A DNA stretch of 64,000 bases, from the NCBI GenBank assembly GCA_029379385.1, contig CM055618.1, positions 5,838,134 to 5,902,133 on the forward strand, in the 5' to 3' direction. A program made the position numbers and the translations under genes. Positions 11,053-22,910 of the stretch are shown one piece after another (positions within the stretch are counted from its first letter, which is position 1; every line of letters starts with the position of its first letter). Below the pieces are notes generated by a model that worked only from the letters and a program-made list of their open reading frames with translations, did not search any database and had not been told where the DNA came from. Source of the DNA: Quillaja saponaria (Eukaryota; Streptophyta; Magnoliopsida; Fabales; Quillajaceae).

Positions 11053-14040
11053 ATGTCTAAAAAGACACGAAATTATACTACGGTTTCTCAAGCTAGTACA
11101 ATGGATGTATTTCCTTTATCAAATGAGGTTGTGGGCATAAGCCCTACAACAAAGCCTATGACAGAAGTTTCAGTGAACAGTTTGATTAAAGTCCATGTTT
11201 CACCTATTCTAGTGGTGGAGGATATATAAAAGAGCTCTAGTCATGGCGATGAACGTTCTTCCTGAAACAACAAGCTAGATTGAGGACAACCCAGTTCAAG
11301 ATTCTGCATCTCCTATTCAAGGCCATCAATCTTGGCCTTATCACCTCAAGTATATGCTAGTATTGGGTTTTTTGATCCACAAGATAAAAGAAAACAACCA
11401 ATGATTGGTTCATCTTCTAGTTCAGAATATAGTCGTGATGAAAGTTTTCTCCCTAGTTGGGCAGAGATAATTGCAAACATTCGTATGCAATTAGAACAAA
11501 ATATGGAAAAGCTTACACAAAGCATGTAACTAGAAAAGTATATGGAAAAAAGTCAAGAACAAATGCTGCAAGAGGTATGTGAAATTTTTAATTTTGAACA
11601 TGATTTGAATGCTGCTACTTTTAGTTGAACAAATCCTACTTTTGACCAAAATAATGGTCGTGTTCCTTTGCCTCGTGAAATGTATTATGTTCCACCTTGA
11701 GAAAATGTAAATGGGGTGAACATCAAATATATAGTTTCTCCACCACTAGGAATATCTCCAAATTAATGTAGAAAACCGAGAAAATAAAAACACCTAGTAA
11801 CTATGCTGTTACAAAATACAGTATATTAATATTATAATCAACCTCCATTAAATCATAATTTAAATCACCGATTTTGTCATGGTTATCAAAATTTCATTCC
11901 AAACGGTCAAAATACATTGTTGGGAAACCAATTTGGAAATTATGGAGATCGTCAAAAAGAGTATGTCTAGAATCAGTACCAATTTGGTGGTTTTAATGCC
12001 CAAAATCCAAACTAGGAGCATGTTAATAACTTAGGACATGAGTACGTACATAGACCTTGTGTTAAGAAACTAGATTGTTGTCATTGTGCATGAACAATTT
12101 GGTATAAGAACTCGAAGTTTAGCTAGGTTAATGCATAGAAAACCTTACCCATAATGGATTGACTATTTGTTTCCATTTCCAAAAGGCCTAAAAATAGTTG
12201 AGTTACGATTCAATGGCCTTACCTTTTGTGGTAAAAGTAGTCAAATTACAATTGAACATATTGGCCAATTTACTATTCAATGTGGACATGTTACCGATTA
12301 TGTAAACTTAGACTATTTGGTAATTCTTTGACTAGGATGGTTTTTAGTTGCTATGTTTCTCTTCCTTACAATTCAATTCAAAATCAGCCACAAATGGAAC
12401 AAATGATTCATGCTCAAATTTATAGGACCGAACTTGAAGTTACAATGGCTGCCTTAGCCAAAACTAAACAATTAGATGGTGAAATGGCTAAGGACGTTGT
12501 TTCTAGATTTAAAAAGGCCAAAAATGGGTTTATTTTTTTTTATTTTTTTTTAACAAATTCCAGAAAGGAGTTTGTGAAATAGCCAAAGGTGGTATGAATT
12601 TTGAGTTAAGGAAAAAGTTCAAAAATAGGGAGTTTACTGACTTGTTTTAATTGGTTTCCTATGTGGCCAAGTATGAATATTTGTTAAGGGAAGGGGAACG
12701 AAGATGAAACTCTTATAGAGGAACGTATTATGAAGACCCTACCATGGAAATAAATAAGGTTGAGGTAAAAGCTACATTAGAGAATGACAAAGAGGTCAAA
12801 ATAAACTTGGCTAAAATATTACCTGGAAAACCTTAAGTTTGTAATCTCTTGGCCAAAAATAATAGTGGTCAATCTAGGTCAAACATAAACAATATTATGA
12901 TAATGACTAAAAGTACTAAGTATACTTTTAATATTTTTAAAGCCGATCAAATTTTTTATCAATTGTTGAAAGATAAACAAATCAAAATGAAAGATGGCCA
13001 TAAACTACCGACACCGAATGAATGTGTTGGAAAACAATATTGTAAATGTCATGGTTCATGGTTTCACACACTAATAATTATGTTGTTTTTCATAATACTT
13101 TACAAACTGCCATTAATAAAGGGAGACTTGAGTCCCCTGAGAAAGTTGCCATGACAGTAGATAAAGATTCTTTTCTAACCAATGTAAACATGGTTGCGGC
13201 AAATCTTGAAAAGTTTGAAGGCTAAAGATTTACACTCGTGGTTGATGGTCATGGTTTAAAAAAAAATTTACTAATCTGGTGATGCAATTAAACCATATCT
13301 ATCCTTTATAGAAACATTAGCAAAGCTGTCAGTCGTAGCTGAAGCTACAAAATATATGTTATAGATTATCCTACTCTGACATATCCAAAAAGGAAATTGT
13401 GTATTTGTTGCTTTAAGGTGTTCATAATGAATTAGATGATGAATTTAGCCTAAAGGCCAAGAATAATAAAGATGAAGAAAGAAAGTGTAGAAGGCAGATC
13501 ATTGAAATCGATAACATGGTTCGCTATTTGTATATGTAGTATTTACATGATACTCCAGGACTTATGAGGAAGACCACCACTTTGTTTGTCTTCCATAATT
13601 ACTCATCTTCAAGGAAAGTATCCACATTATGTAGTAGAATCGTGTTTGGTGCCCAAGGTTCCTTAGACCTGGTATACTTCAACTGAAAATAATGCCTATA
13701 AGTAGGAGTTCTCCACTGCAAGAAATGATTAAGTCATCTGATGTTCCAAATGAAACCTAGTTTAAGCACACTTATCATCGTCCAAAGTCAATTAGCCTTC
13801 CACCAAATACAAAAATGACCAAGACTTAGAAACAACATTGACAATGTTTTAATTAGGCCAAGAAGGAACAAGCGTCCTCCTAATGGCATCACATTCAACA
13901 AGATCAATGGTTAAGGCAAGCTGATAAGCCTAAGAAAGAAAGTCTCTTCCTCTATTTCAAATTAGATTTCAAGTGGAAAATGGAGTTTTTACTCACATGT
14001 CCATGGAAGTTATCAAAATGTCAATGGTGTAAGTGATTGT
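11053..14040 (+). pseudogene. gag remnant of the gag-only element, copy 1
   Basis: Reading starts at the ATG at 11053. A readable piece at 11332-11529 has SWAEIIANIRMQLEQNMEKL. The element then carries in-frame stops at 11626-11628 (TGA), 11698-11700 (TGA) and 11764-11766 (TAA), all three also found in copy 2. A later stretch (12849-13154) has FYQLLKDKQIKMKDGHKLPT and GKQYCKCHGSWFH, the counterpart of the KYYKWHNS segment in the Tat-type gag. The part near 13600-14030 still reads as a gag tail (FTHMSMEVIK). No complete ORF survives. Confidence 0.65.
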
Positions 14041-14609
14041 TTAACTTGAGATCATCTTGTTACCTTATATGTGAATGTATATGATTTGATGTCATTCCCT
14101 TTATCCTATAATAAGGATAATACATGGCTAATTATTGGACATGTAGTGAAGCATGTGAAGGTAGATGAATAATAGACAAAGAATTCATCATCCTTAGTAA
14201 AAAGGAAGAATATCACACAGCCTTTTGAGACAAGAATATCTTGTTCCTAAAATCTTTGTAAAGTGAAAGAGAATATGGCCAACATCTTCATAATAGGCTC
14301 CCACTTAGAGCTGCTACATCATAATGCAATAGTCTTGATTCTTAACACAAGTTTTGAAAATTTTGGACTCTAGCTCGGTTGCAAACTTTAACATATCAGT
14401 GTCTATTATATGCCTATCTAACTTTAACTTCCCTGCTATGATGTGAAAGCCTATGGACTCCCTGCTAATCTTTGGAATTGAAAACTAATCCTTAAGGACA
14501 AGGATTGTTTGAAGTGGTAGGGATTGTCATTGGTAAATTTAGGCTTGAGGGTAATTTAGTATTTTGATAGGGCTTGAGGTAGTTTAGTAGTTTGATAGCC
14601 ATTATTAGG

Positions 14610-14617
14610 CTATATAA
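14610..14617 (+). promoter_or_regulatory. TATA box in LTR-like segment, copy 1
   Basis: CTATATAAAC lies in a segment conserved between the two gag-only copies (the other at 61118-61125), followed by similar AT-rich leader sequence. Its position near the right end of both copies suggests a 3' LTR promoter. Confidence 0.4.
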
Positions 14618-14990
14618 ACTCAATTAGGCTTGTAATCAAAGTTTATCTTAAATATTGAATGGAATTCAGTGAAGCCATTGTCTTTTTTTTCTTTTTCTTC
14701 TTTCATCTTCCCCTAACTTCAAAGAAATCCACCTCACGTCTTGAAGGTTTTGCCAGCTAGCGTCTATAGCTTGGGTTCTTGGTTTTACTCTTATCACTGC
14801 CCTGCGCGAGACGTCCTTAAACATGGCTTAGGGAAGCATAACCCTCTTACAAGTTGTACGTCGCCTAATACGTACTTATAACTCTTCATATGTCCCTAAG
14901 CACATACTAGGACTATCCTATATGAGATGTCCCTGAACATGGCTTGGGAAAGCACAATCTTCCTTATATGTTATTCATCACATGTACTCG

Positions 14991-15522
14991 GACCATGCTA
15001 CTTACTCTATTTCTTGGATGACTTCTAGGCCTTAGTTCACAAGCCTTCGTGGAATACAAGCAGCAGTTAGTACTGCTCCTGTTGAGGCAAAAGGATTAGG
15101 AGGCATGGACAACTTACTTTCATCTCTTTCCAACATTTGAACCACAACTTTCATAGATGATCGATCCACTGGAAGTCACTAAATACACCAGAATCCCACA
15201 ATCGCAAGTTTCTTTACAGTTTTAAAATCTTTTTGTTCTTCTATATGAATTCTTAGATCTTCTTCTCTTCTAAAAGATTAAAAATGCTACTCTGGATACT
15301 AAATTTGGGTCTCATTCTCCAATGCGACCTCAACATTCTTCTTTCCTCCAACCATTTCAAGCAACAAAATTCCAAAACTATAAACATTTGACTTGTAAGA
15401 AACTTTTCCAAAGTTCCTTGAGAAAACTTCTGGTGCAATATAACCCACAGTTCCCCTAGCTTTACCAAACCAAAACCAAAGATCTTCAGTATGAAGTTTT
15501 CATCAAGCAAAATGTTGTGAGG
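14991..15522 (-). pseudogene. Duplicated 3' fragment of an LRK10-like kinase gene
   Basis: The minus strand closely matches the last part of the kinase gene at 20455-21021, from the stop-codon end up to the LLDEN motif of the catalytic loop. Readable parts include LLDEN (intact Glu), FGFGLVK (where DFG would be), GYIAPE and [14 protein letters not shown]. The segment between the DFG-like motif and the activation-loop [11 protein letters not shown] is deleted, and stops occur in the C-lobe. The fragment lacks introns in the covered part, but so does its source, so it says nothing about mechanism. Homology stops abruptly at about 15522, where a small inverted-repeat element begins. It cannot encode a kinase. 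Confidence 0.8.
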
Positions 15523-15525
15523 ATA

Positions 15526-15730
15526 GATCCTTGTTCAATTCATTTTCTCTATTCTCATCTCCTCTCTTTCCAAACTTCCTTAAACTTACTATTAAGATTT
15601 TCATTTGAATTTATATAAAATATACTATTTAGAATGCTCGTTGAATTATTATAATTGCTTTAGTCATCGAAATAGTAGTGGAAATATTAGTGGGGAGAAG
15701 TTGAAGGTGAAGAATGAATTGAACAAGGAT
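15526..15730. mobile_element. Small inverted-repeat (MITE-like) element
   Basis: The left end GATCCTTGTTCAATTCATT (15526-15544) is matched by its reverse complement at about 15713-15731. The interior is AT-rich and non-coding. The size of about 205 bp and terminal inverted repeats fit a miniature inverted-repeat transposable element. No clear target-site duplication was confirmed. Confidence 0.5.
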
Positions 15731-17387
15731 TCTTGATTGTTGCAATTGAGAAATGCAATTTTCTTTTCATTTGTTAACTGATGGGTGTGAGGAATATTTC
15801 ATTCAATAGTTATTTGCCAAGCCACATTTCGGGGGAGGAGTATTATTTAGCTCTTATTATGAGTGTTGATGTTATATGGTCAAAATTGGCGGGGAGGATA
15901 GAATACAATTTACTTAATTTACTTTTTTTCTTAAAGTAAAATTTCATTTCATACAAGAATAGAATCAAAATCAAAATATAAAAGCTCCTTAATGCCTAGG
16001 AGCAACTCAATCCAACTACAATCTACATATATTTTTTAAAAAGGGAAAAAAAAAAACGATATCATGTTACCATATTACCCTCATACCGAAAAGTGATATG
16101 TTGGTGAAGGTTATCTCATGAAAGTCACAAATAATGCTTCCAAAATAACTAATTAATTGGTGATCCTTTTGTGTAGTATCCAAAAATACCAAACTGTATG
16201 TGTTTCATACCAAATCTCTTATTCTCAAATCATTTACATATTTCCAAAACAGAGTCATTGTTTTAGCAACTCCTTAATGTACATGTACCATTCCGAATAT
16301 TGTAGTCGCTCCTACTAACTGCCATTTGAATCACGCACCATTGCATCAAAATCCCCCATGTGATAATCAAACAAATGAGGTCATGCATGATGCATCAATT
16401 TTTTTTTTTTTGTCCCACTTTTTTTCCAAAATTTTTAATTTGAAGTCTTGTCAACGCTGTAAGAAAAGACATTATCAATAACAATATATAAATTATTATC
16501 ACTAATAGTATTTATCAATAACAACTTTTGCTATCACGGATAATATCCTTTTTTGTATTGGAAGATGCCAAGATGTATAAAAGCTTCACCCTACAATTAA
16601 ATCAACATACACGATTAAAAGTTTTTGTGAGCTTAGAATTTGGTTTAAAATCCAGCAAATTGAAGATTTTGGGGGAGGGTAGAAAATGACAAATACACAT
16701 TGACTTTCGTTACTTTTATTTATTTATTATTTTTTATTGAAATAGAGTGGCAAATGGTAGCAGCAAAATAGCAAAATCTTATGGGAGTCAAGTGACACCT
16801 TTTGAAACATTGTGATATGAAGTGAATAGAATAAAAAACAAAAGCTAAATGGCTCATTGCTTTTCAGTTCCCTCTATAACTTCCTTCCAACGACCCAACT
16901 TTACAAAATTTTTTGGTGGAAGGCCAATCTCGCACTTCACCCCAACTTAGAAGATTTAATTATTAATTTGATCTATGAAAATTATATTAGTTTTAAATTG
17001 TATTATTGCGGATTTTTTGTTTGTTTTTGTTTTGATTTTACTTGGGTCCTTCTCTAATTATCATGTCCTCTGAAATTTTATTTTTTTTGAAATTAGATCT
17101 TAAATCAATTCATAATCATATATATATATGTATATACGCATTTTCTTAGTATTTTAAATAGTAATGTTAGGTATTGTTAGAAAATCAATTATTTCGTTGC
17201 AACCTTGACGGCAAAATATAATGTATTACAATGTTTGTGTTTAGTGTGTAATATAACTATTTTTTAAAATTAATTACTTTTAACAGTCTAAAATAGATAA
17301 AATATTATATAAGGTTAATATATTTATATTTATATGTATAATCTATGAAAAAAAAAATACTTCTAGTAATAAATTTTTTACTAATAT

Positions 17388-17513
17388 TGGAGTTGGCCTA
17401 GTGGTCAAGAAAGTGTGCTCATTCCTTTAATTTCATGTGCTCAGTTATCTTTGGAAAGGCCGTGAGAAATAAAGTCACTATAAATTTTCTAGTCCATTTT
17501 AAAATAAAAATAA

Positions 17514-17515
<2 letters not shown>
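17388..17515 (+). mobile_element. Possible tRNA-derived SINE
   Basis: The stretch starts with GTTGGCCTAGTGGTCAAGAA, which resembles the box A head of plant tRNA-derived SINEs, and ends in an A/T-rich tail before a TA microsatellite. The box B part (near 17450) is degenerate. The call rests mainly on the head. Confidence 0.35.

Positions 17516-17517
<2 letters not shown>

Positions 17518-17553
<36 letters not shown>
17518..17553. repeat. (TA)n microsatellite
   Basis: A run of alternating T and A directly follows the possible SINE tail. Confidence 0.9.
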
Positions 17554-17566
<13 letters not shown>

Positions 17567-18213
17567 AGGAAATTTGCTTTTACAGTTTTGGATGCATATT
17601 TAAAAGTTTTCTTTTAAAGATTTTTTATGAATTTAAAAAATTACAAATATTTAGTTTGATTTGTTTGCTGGCACCATTGTTATGAGGTCTATATAAATTT
17701 GACAGTTTTTTGAGAATAAATCTATTTTTTTTAATTTGCTTTAAGTAAAAAAATCTATTGCATTTCATTATATATATGCATGTTATCATGTTTGCACAGC
17801 TTGATGAATGCTAGTCAAATATTCATATTTATTTTTATTCTTTATTTGGTTCCACGTTCATTTCAACACCAATGTTTTTCTTAATACTCCATGAGTAAAT
17901 GTCATAAATTTTTTGTTATTATTTTAATTATAGATTATCGCCTTCATTTTTATGAAAATTATAAATTATGTTTTCTCATTTCATTATTTGAATTTTTACT
18001 TGTTATACAATTGAATTTGGATAAAAGCTTGTAAATAATATCTATGACAAGATGGGAAAAAAGACAGGAATGAAGGTGTTTAATTGACTTATTATTAGAT
18101 TTACCTTTTTAATATTACTTTTGTTTTCAAAATTTAAAATGAAGATATTTTGTATAAAATATAAAGATGAAATTGATTTATTTTTTTTTACAAAATAATT
18201 ATTTAAAAATTTA

Positions 18214-19311
18214 AACTAAATTATACTGTTAATCTCTATAATTTAACAACAAAGTCCCTTTGATTCCTATACATCAAATACAAATTTAAAATATCTTATA
18301 TCTTCCGCCAAATACAACTTAACGTGAAGTGATGTAACTAACTGCTGCTTATGTGGCTTGTCCATGTGTCTTAATGAATCGATAAAAAATTATAATGTGG
18401 CATGCTATTAAATTTAAATAATTTTTTTTTGTAAAAATAATATTACATTTATTGTTAAAAAATTTAAAATTACAAAAATAATAAACTATAAACAAAAAAT
18501 TAAAAGAAAAATGAAAAAATTTGCTCGCCTTCATTCCCATCTCACCCACTGCCAACCTCACAATCATCAACAATTGTAAGATGAAAAGTATAATTTAGCT
18601 TAAATATTTCAACTCAAAAATGCTTAAAAATCCCTAATTGAACAAAAAAGATTCTTAATTTTGTTTCCTTCTCTTTAAGATGGAAGGCCGACACTGGAAA
18701 AGTCCTCTAATTTGGCTTCTTTGTTTATGGGTATATCAAGAACAGAGTCATTGAACCTGGAAGGAAGCATCTGAGTTCGACATCTCCGCGACCGCAATAA
18801 AGCAGGCCTACATTCTTCTGAATCTGATCTTCGTTTCCGTGCCTTCTAATCATTCAATCTCTTACAATTTGAATCTGAATGTACGTCACCATCCCAACAT
18901 GACCCTTTATTGCACAAAAACCTAGAATAAAACCCATTTACCCTTTGTTTCTTGGGAATTGCAGCATAGGCATAGTCCATTTCAACTTTCATGGTTCGTT
19001 TAATTACCATTGTAGATCCATTCCAATTGATGAATTCGTCTAACTACGAAAACAAAACCCCAATTTTTACAGTAACTAGCAAATTGAAGCTCTAAGAAAT
19101 TAGGACCAAATCTCCAATATTTTAGCAGTATACGCAACAACTAGATACCCGCAACCTACTCCTATTCTACCTTAGAACTAACTTTCGTCATTGTAGGTCC
19201 AGCTCTTCCTGTGGTTTATCACTTGCTGGGATGTCATTCTTATGCAACTATTTCTAACTTCAGTTTTTGGTTTTACAAATGACTTTAATTTTTGTTTTTT
19301 GCTTATTCAAG

Positions 19312-19349
<38 letters not shown>

Positions 19350-19624
19350 CCTTAAGTAACATAAAAGTAATATTCATTTTTTTAAGAGTTTTATTTAATT
19401 TTATTTCGTAAGACACGTGATAGTTTTTTATTTATTCATTATATCACATAGGTAAGACGCGTAAGCAATAGTTAGCCACGTCACATTTTATTAAGTTAAA
19501 TTTGTCAGCAGGTTCAACATTACATGATTTTAGAAATTACAAAGATGACATTGTCTGCCTTTAAAATATAAGGACTAAAGTAACTTTTTCACCTAATTAT
19601 AGGAACTACAAATATAATTTAGGC
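18214..19624. mobile_element. Non-autonomous Mutator-like element with captured exon
   Basis: The two ends are diverged terminal inverted repeats: the left begins AACTAAATTATACTG and the right, reverse-complemented, begins GCCTAAATTATATTTG. Similarity resumes further in (left ...AACTAACTGCTGCTTATG, right ...GGCTAACTATTGCTTACG). Both ends are flanked by the 9-bp direct repeat AAAAATTTA (18205-18213 and 19625-19633), the TSD length typical of Mutator elements. The TSD is low-complexity, which weakens it slightly. The ends resemble those of the element at 28276-29549. No transposase is present; the interior includes an exon-like minus-strand stretch. Confidence 0.65.
18675..18846 (-). pseudogene. 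Exon-like fragment inside the MULE, unknown gene
   Basis: On the minus strand an open stretch of 57 residues runs from a plausible splice acceptor (...GATTAG, just upstream of 18846) to a TAA at 18677-18675. It begins KARKRRSDSEECRPALL and continues with RTQMLPSRFNDSVLDI before a Glu/Lys-rich end. It looks like the last exon of a host gene, with a basic patch followed by an LPSRF motif. I do not recognise the family with certainty. Its position between MULE ends suggests transposon capture (Pack-MULE). Confidence 0.45.
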
Positions 19625-19633
19625 AAAAATTTA

Positions 19634-20455
19634 ATTTAATTAAAATATTCTCCGAGGTCGACTCGAGCAACTAAGAAATTTTGAATCCACTATTGTGAGT
19701 GTATAAATTGATTTGGACACATTTAACTACTAAAAAAATTTAAACAAAAAATCCGTATATATAATTTATATGCTAGTGATGGAGTCCACATAATTAGGTG
19801 GCATGTATATTATTTTAAAAATGATGGAAAAAATGAATACATGAGAAAAAATAAAAATCACAAGAGATCGATCAAATAAGTAGAAAAGTTTTGATCGCTC
19901 AATCTCAAATTGTAAACCCTTTTTAATTGTTAGAAAACATTGTCCCTCCCATAATGGATAGCTCCGAGTTTTGGCACATCATCAAATTTCTTTACATACT
20001 TTTAGTTAGATAAATTAATTTCATTAATACGTACCTTCTAATTTAACTGGCTTGACTTGGTTAAATTTTTATATTTTTATAAGAAAGAATTGAATATCAG
20101 GATTTTATTAGGAAAAAAGCCCTGAATTTTGAAGCCCTTAAAAAGTAATTCTCTTTACCAAAATTAAAAAATGATATAAGTTTAAGTATTAAAACAGTAA
20201 ACAAGTCAAATTAAAATGTCCACGCCAAACTAAAAAGCCTAACTGGACTTGGTTCTATTGCAGGTATATTTATATTATCTAATTAAGTGGTCGGTCAGCC
20301 GGCCGGCCGGCCGGCTTAGGAATATGGAATCATCAGATAGATAATACACAGTATCATATGAATTTTAGATATTTAAAAACCAGTCAACAATCTTATGTTA
20401 TTCACTGGCATACAATGAAATAACTTTATTCTCTAAAATAATAAAATGGGAACCA
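19634..20455. other. Intergenic, downstream of kinase gene
   Basis: No gene seen. A GC-palindromic run at 20298-20315 is listed separately. Confidence 0.5.
20298..20315. repeat. (GGCC)n palindromic run
   Basis: Four to five tandem GGCC units form a perfect self-complementary stretch in an otherwise AT-rich region, about 150 bp past the 3' end of the minus-strand kinase pseudogene. Confidence 0.85.
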
Positions 20456-20461
20456 TCCTAC

Positions 20462-22676
20462 TTACTCTACTTCTTGAATGACTTCTAGGCCTTGATCCCC
20501 ACACCTTGGAGAGATACTAGCAGTTGTTATCATTGGTCCTGTTGAAGCAAAAGGATTAGGAGGCATAGACAACTTATTTTCATCTCCTTCCAACATTTGG
20601 ACCACAATTTTCATGGATGGTCGATCAACTGGAAGCCACTGAATGAACCAAAGTCCAACAATAGCAAGTGTTTTAGCTATTTCAGAATCTTTTTCTTCCT
20701 CTATATGAATTCTTAGATCTTCCCCTCCTTCTAAAAGATTATAAATCCACTCTGGATAGTAAATTTGGGTGTCATTCTCCAATTTCACCTCAACATTCTT
20801 CTTTCCTCCAACCATTTCAAGTAACAGGATTACAAAACTATAAACATCGGACTTGTAAGAAACTTTTCCAAAGTTTCTTGAGAAAACTTCTGGTGCAATA
20901 TAACCCACAGTTCCCTAGCTGCAGTCATTGACACTACACTTTGATCCTTGGAGCACAATTTTGCCAAATCAAAATCAGAGATCTTCGGCATGAAATTTTA
21001 GTCAAGCAAAATGTTGTGAGGTTTGATATCAAAATGGAGGATTTGATGATCACACTCTTGATGAAGATACTCAATTCCCTTGGCTATGCCAAGTGCAATG
21101 TCTTGCCGCTTTTCCCAACCGAGGAAATGACTTCTCTTGTCTGGTGAAGATATGAACCTTTCAAGCGAATCATTTGGTAATAGTTCATAAACTAGAGCTC
21201 GTTGTAATCCATCAGCGCAGAAGCCTACTAAGCGAACAATGTTAAGATGGTGAATTTTACCCATTATTCCTACTTCATTAATGAATTCTTCTCCATTTCC
21301 CCTGGAATGGTTGAGGATTTTGACAGCGACATGGATTTCATTGGAAACCCTTCCTTTGAATACTATTCCATAGGCTCCTTGGCCCAACTTTTCCTTGAAT
21401 TGATTTGTGATCTTCTTAATATCAGCATATGAGTATCTTGTGGGCTTGAGAGCTTTGTAATCATCCAAAAATTATTCAATCCTTGCTTCATATTCTTCTC
21501 TTGCTTTACTTGATCTGTAAGTGTGGGATACAGCAACAACTACTAACATGAGAAGAAACGAGACGAGGATTACACCTGCATATTAAACATTCTATGTCAA
21601 TTAATTATTTAAGTGCAGCAGCTAAGGGAAAAACTCAAAAGGAAATAGAAAAGGGAAAGAGACAAGCTAGAAGACTTACTTATTGCAATTATTTTGGTTG
21701 ATTTACCTGTTCAGGTAACAATTTGTCAGCAAATCTAGCAAATAAAGTAGGTGATAAATCATAATATCTTGGAAACAAAGTTAAAATTAAGTCCTGCAGA
21801 TAAACCTTTCATAGATTTAAACCTTACTACTTTCATTTTAAACTAATTCGATTAAATTTACTAAGAGTCATTATAAAGATATGAAATTCACCTTGCACTT
21901 GCAGAATGTATGAACTCGACCTGAATTTTTTTATGAAGTTCAATTGCAAAAGAGTTACCTCTGATTGGCTTGGGAACGCGGAAACATTCAATTTCGCCTT
22001 CAGTGCCATTGCTCTTCAATTTACAATTCTTTCCTTCTGCTTCACAAATAGAACAATTTGGATTGGTCCAACTCAGAAACAATCTATTCGGCCATAACTT
22101 CCAACTTGCTGAAATTAGTGAAATGTCACCCATCTTAGTGCAAGATGGGCTTTCAAAGGAAGAGACATCATAATGAGAAAGAACAGCACAAAGTTGAAAG
22201 CAATTATCAATTATATGACAGCAATATTCTTTATAATCAGTGTTTCCTTCTGATGAAGAACAATCAAATATAGAATAGTTGTTTAAGAGCTTCGGATGAA
22301 ACTCGAAAGGAGAAAATGAAAAGTTGAGTCCTAATAGGTGTCTTAGAAAGCAATTATTGGGTTCATACACTTCAAGAACATGATATTTGTAATCTATGCT
22401 CTTAACGTAGAATTTTACTGGAACTGCAGGCTGCTCAAGCACTGTCTCATGTTCATCTGTACAGGATAGATCACAACCAGGATAGCCCCAGTGGTCCAGC
22501 TTGCTATCTTTGATTTTGAAGGGAAATTGAACAATTGGGCCACCACGTCCACACTTTGATTCTGTGCATTCATTTTGGCTCAATCCAAGCTGCACAAAGA
22601 GCAAAACTATGAACGGCAAGCAGAAAACTGAATAGCTAACCATTTTCTTTTGGTTCCCTACCCTTTCTTTTCCCAA
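20462..22676 (-). pseudogene. LRK10-like receptor kinase, broken (minus-strand member of pair)
   Basis: Two exons fit well. Exon 1 (22676-21959) encodes a signal peptide with a hydrophobic SVFCLPFIVLLFVQLG core and a Cys-rich GUB_WAK ectodomain (CGRGGPIVQFPF motif, paired cysteines), ending at a donor G|GTAACT. Exon 2 (21575-20462) starts after TATGCAG and encodes a membrane segment (VILVSFLLMLVVVAV) and a kinase domain: [31 protein letters not shown] and DVYSF. Phases match (Gly across the junction). Lesions: a TAA just before the LDDYKALKP juxtamembrane motif; a TAA at 21000-20998 replacing Glu after LLD; DFG changed to DFD; and loss of one G near 20914 that shifts the frame before GYIAPE. 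Relatives act as cell-surface receptors in defence signalling; this copy is not functional. Confidence 0.85.
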
Positions 22677-22910
22677 TTTTTAAAAAAAAAAAAAAAAAAA
22701 GAAGATGACCCCCATTAACAAATGCCAGCAAAAATTTTCTCGGTCAAGTTTGAAGGCTGTTTGATGATAGACGGCATTGGTATATTCCACCACTCAAGAC
22801 TCACAGAAATTATAAACAACAGCAATAATTTTCTTGGTCAAATTCCACCCACTAATTGTTTCATATCCGGCTAAGTAAGAAGTGATCATATAGCCATATC
22901 AAAAATATCA
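22677..22910. promoter_or_regulatory. Shared intergenic region of divergent kinase genes
   Basis: The 234 bp between the two start codons must have held both promoters if both genes were once active. It includes a poly-A/T run (22681-22700) next to the minus-strand start. No specific motif could be assigned. Confidence 0.4.

Larger units (their letters stand above)
11022..14990 (+). mobile_element. Gag-only non-autonomous gypsy derivative, copy 1
   Basis: The leader motif TTGGCACGACCGATGTGAC near 11022 is followed by a decayed gag from 11053. No protease, RT, RNase H or integrase motif is present before a 3' LTR-like segment with a TATA box near 14610. The layout matches the class called terminal-repeat-with-gag elements. 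A second copy lies at 57989-61482, with the same order of sequence from about 11506 onward. The 5' LTR is not identified. The right end abuts a duplicated kinase fragment near 14991. Confidence 0.65.
15731..18204. other. AT-rich intergenic stretch
   Basis: No gene is recognised. The stretch contains homopolymer and dinucleotide runs, a possible SINE and a TA microsatellite, listed separately. Short open frames such as 16857-17057 have no recognisable domain. Confidence 0.5.

Noticed and set aside
17388..17460. True tRNA gene
   Set aside because: No cloverleaf can be drawn and box B is degenerate; a SINE head fits better.
21906..22173. Plus-strand open frames in the kinase ectodomain exon
   Set aside because: Shadows of the minus-strand exon with signal peptide and Cys motifs.
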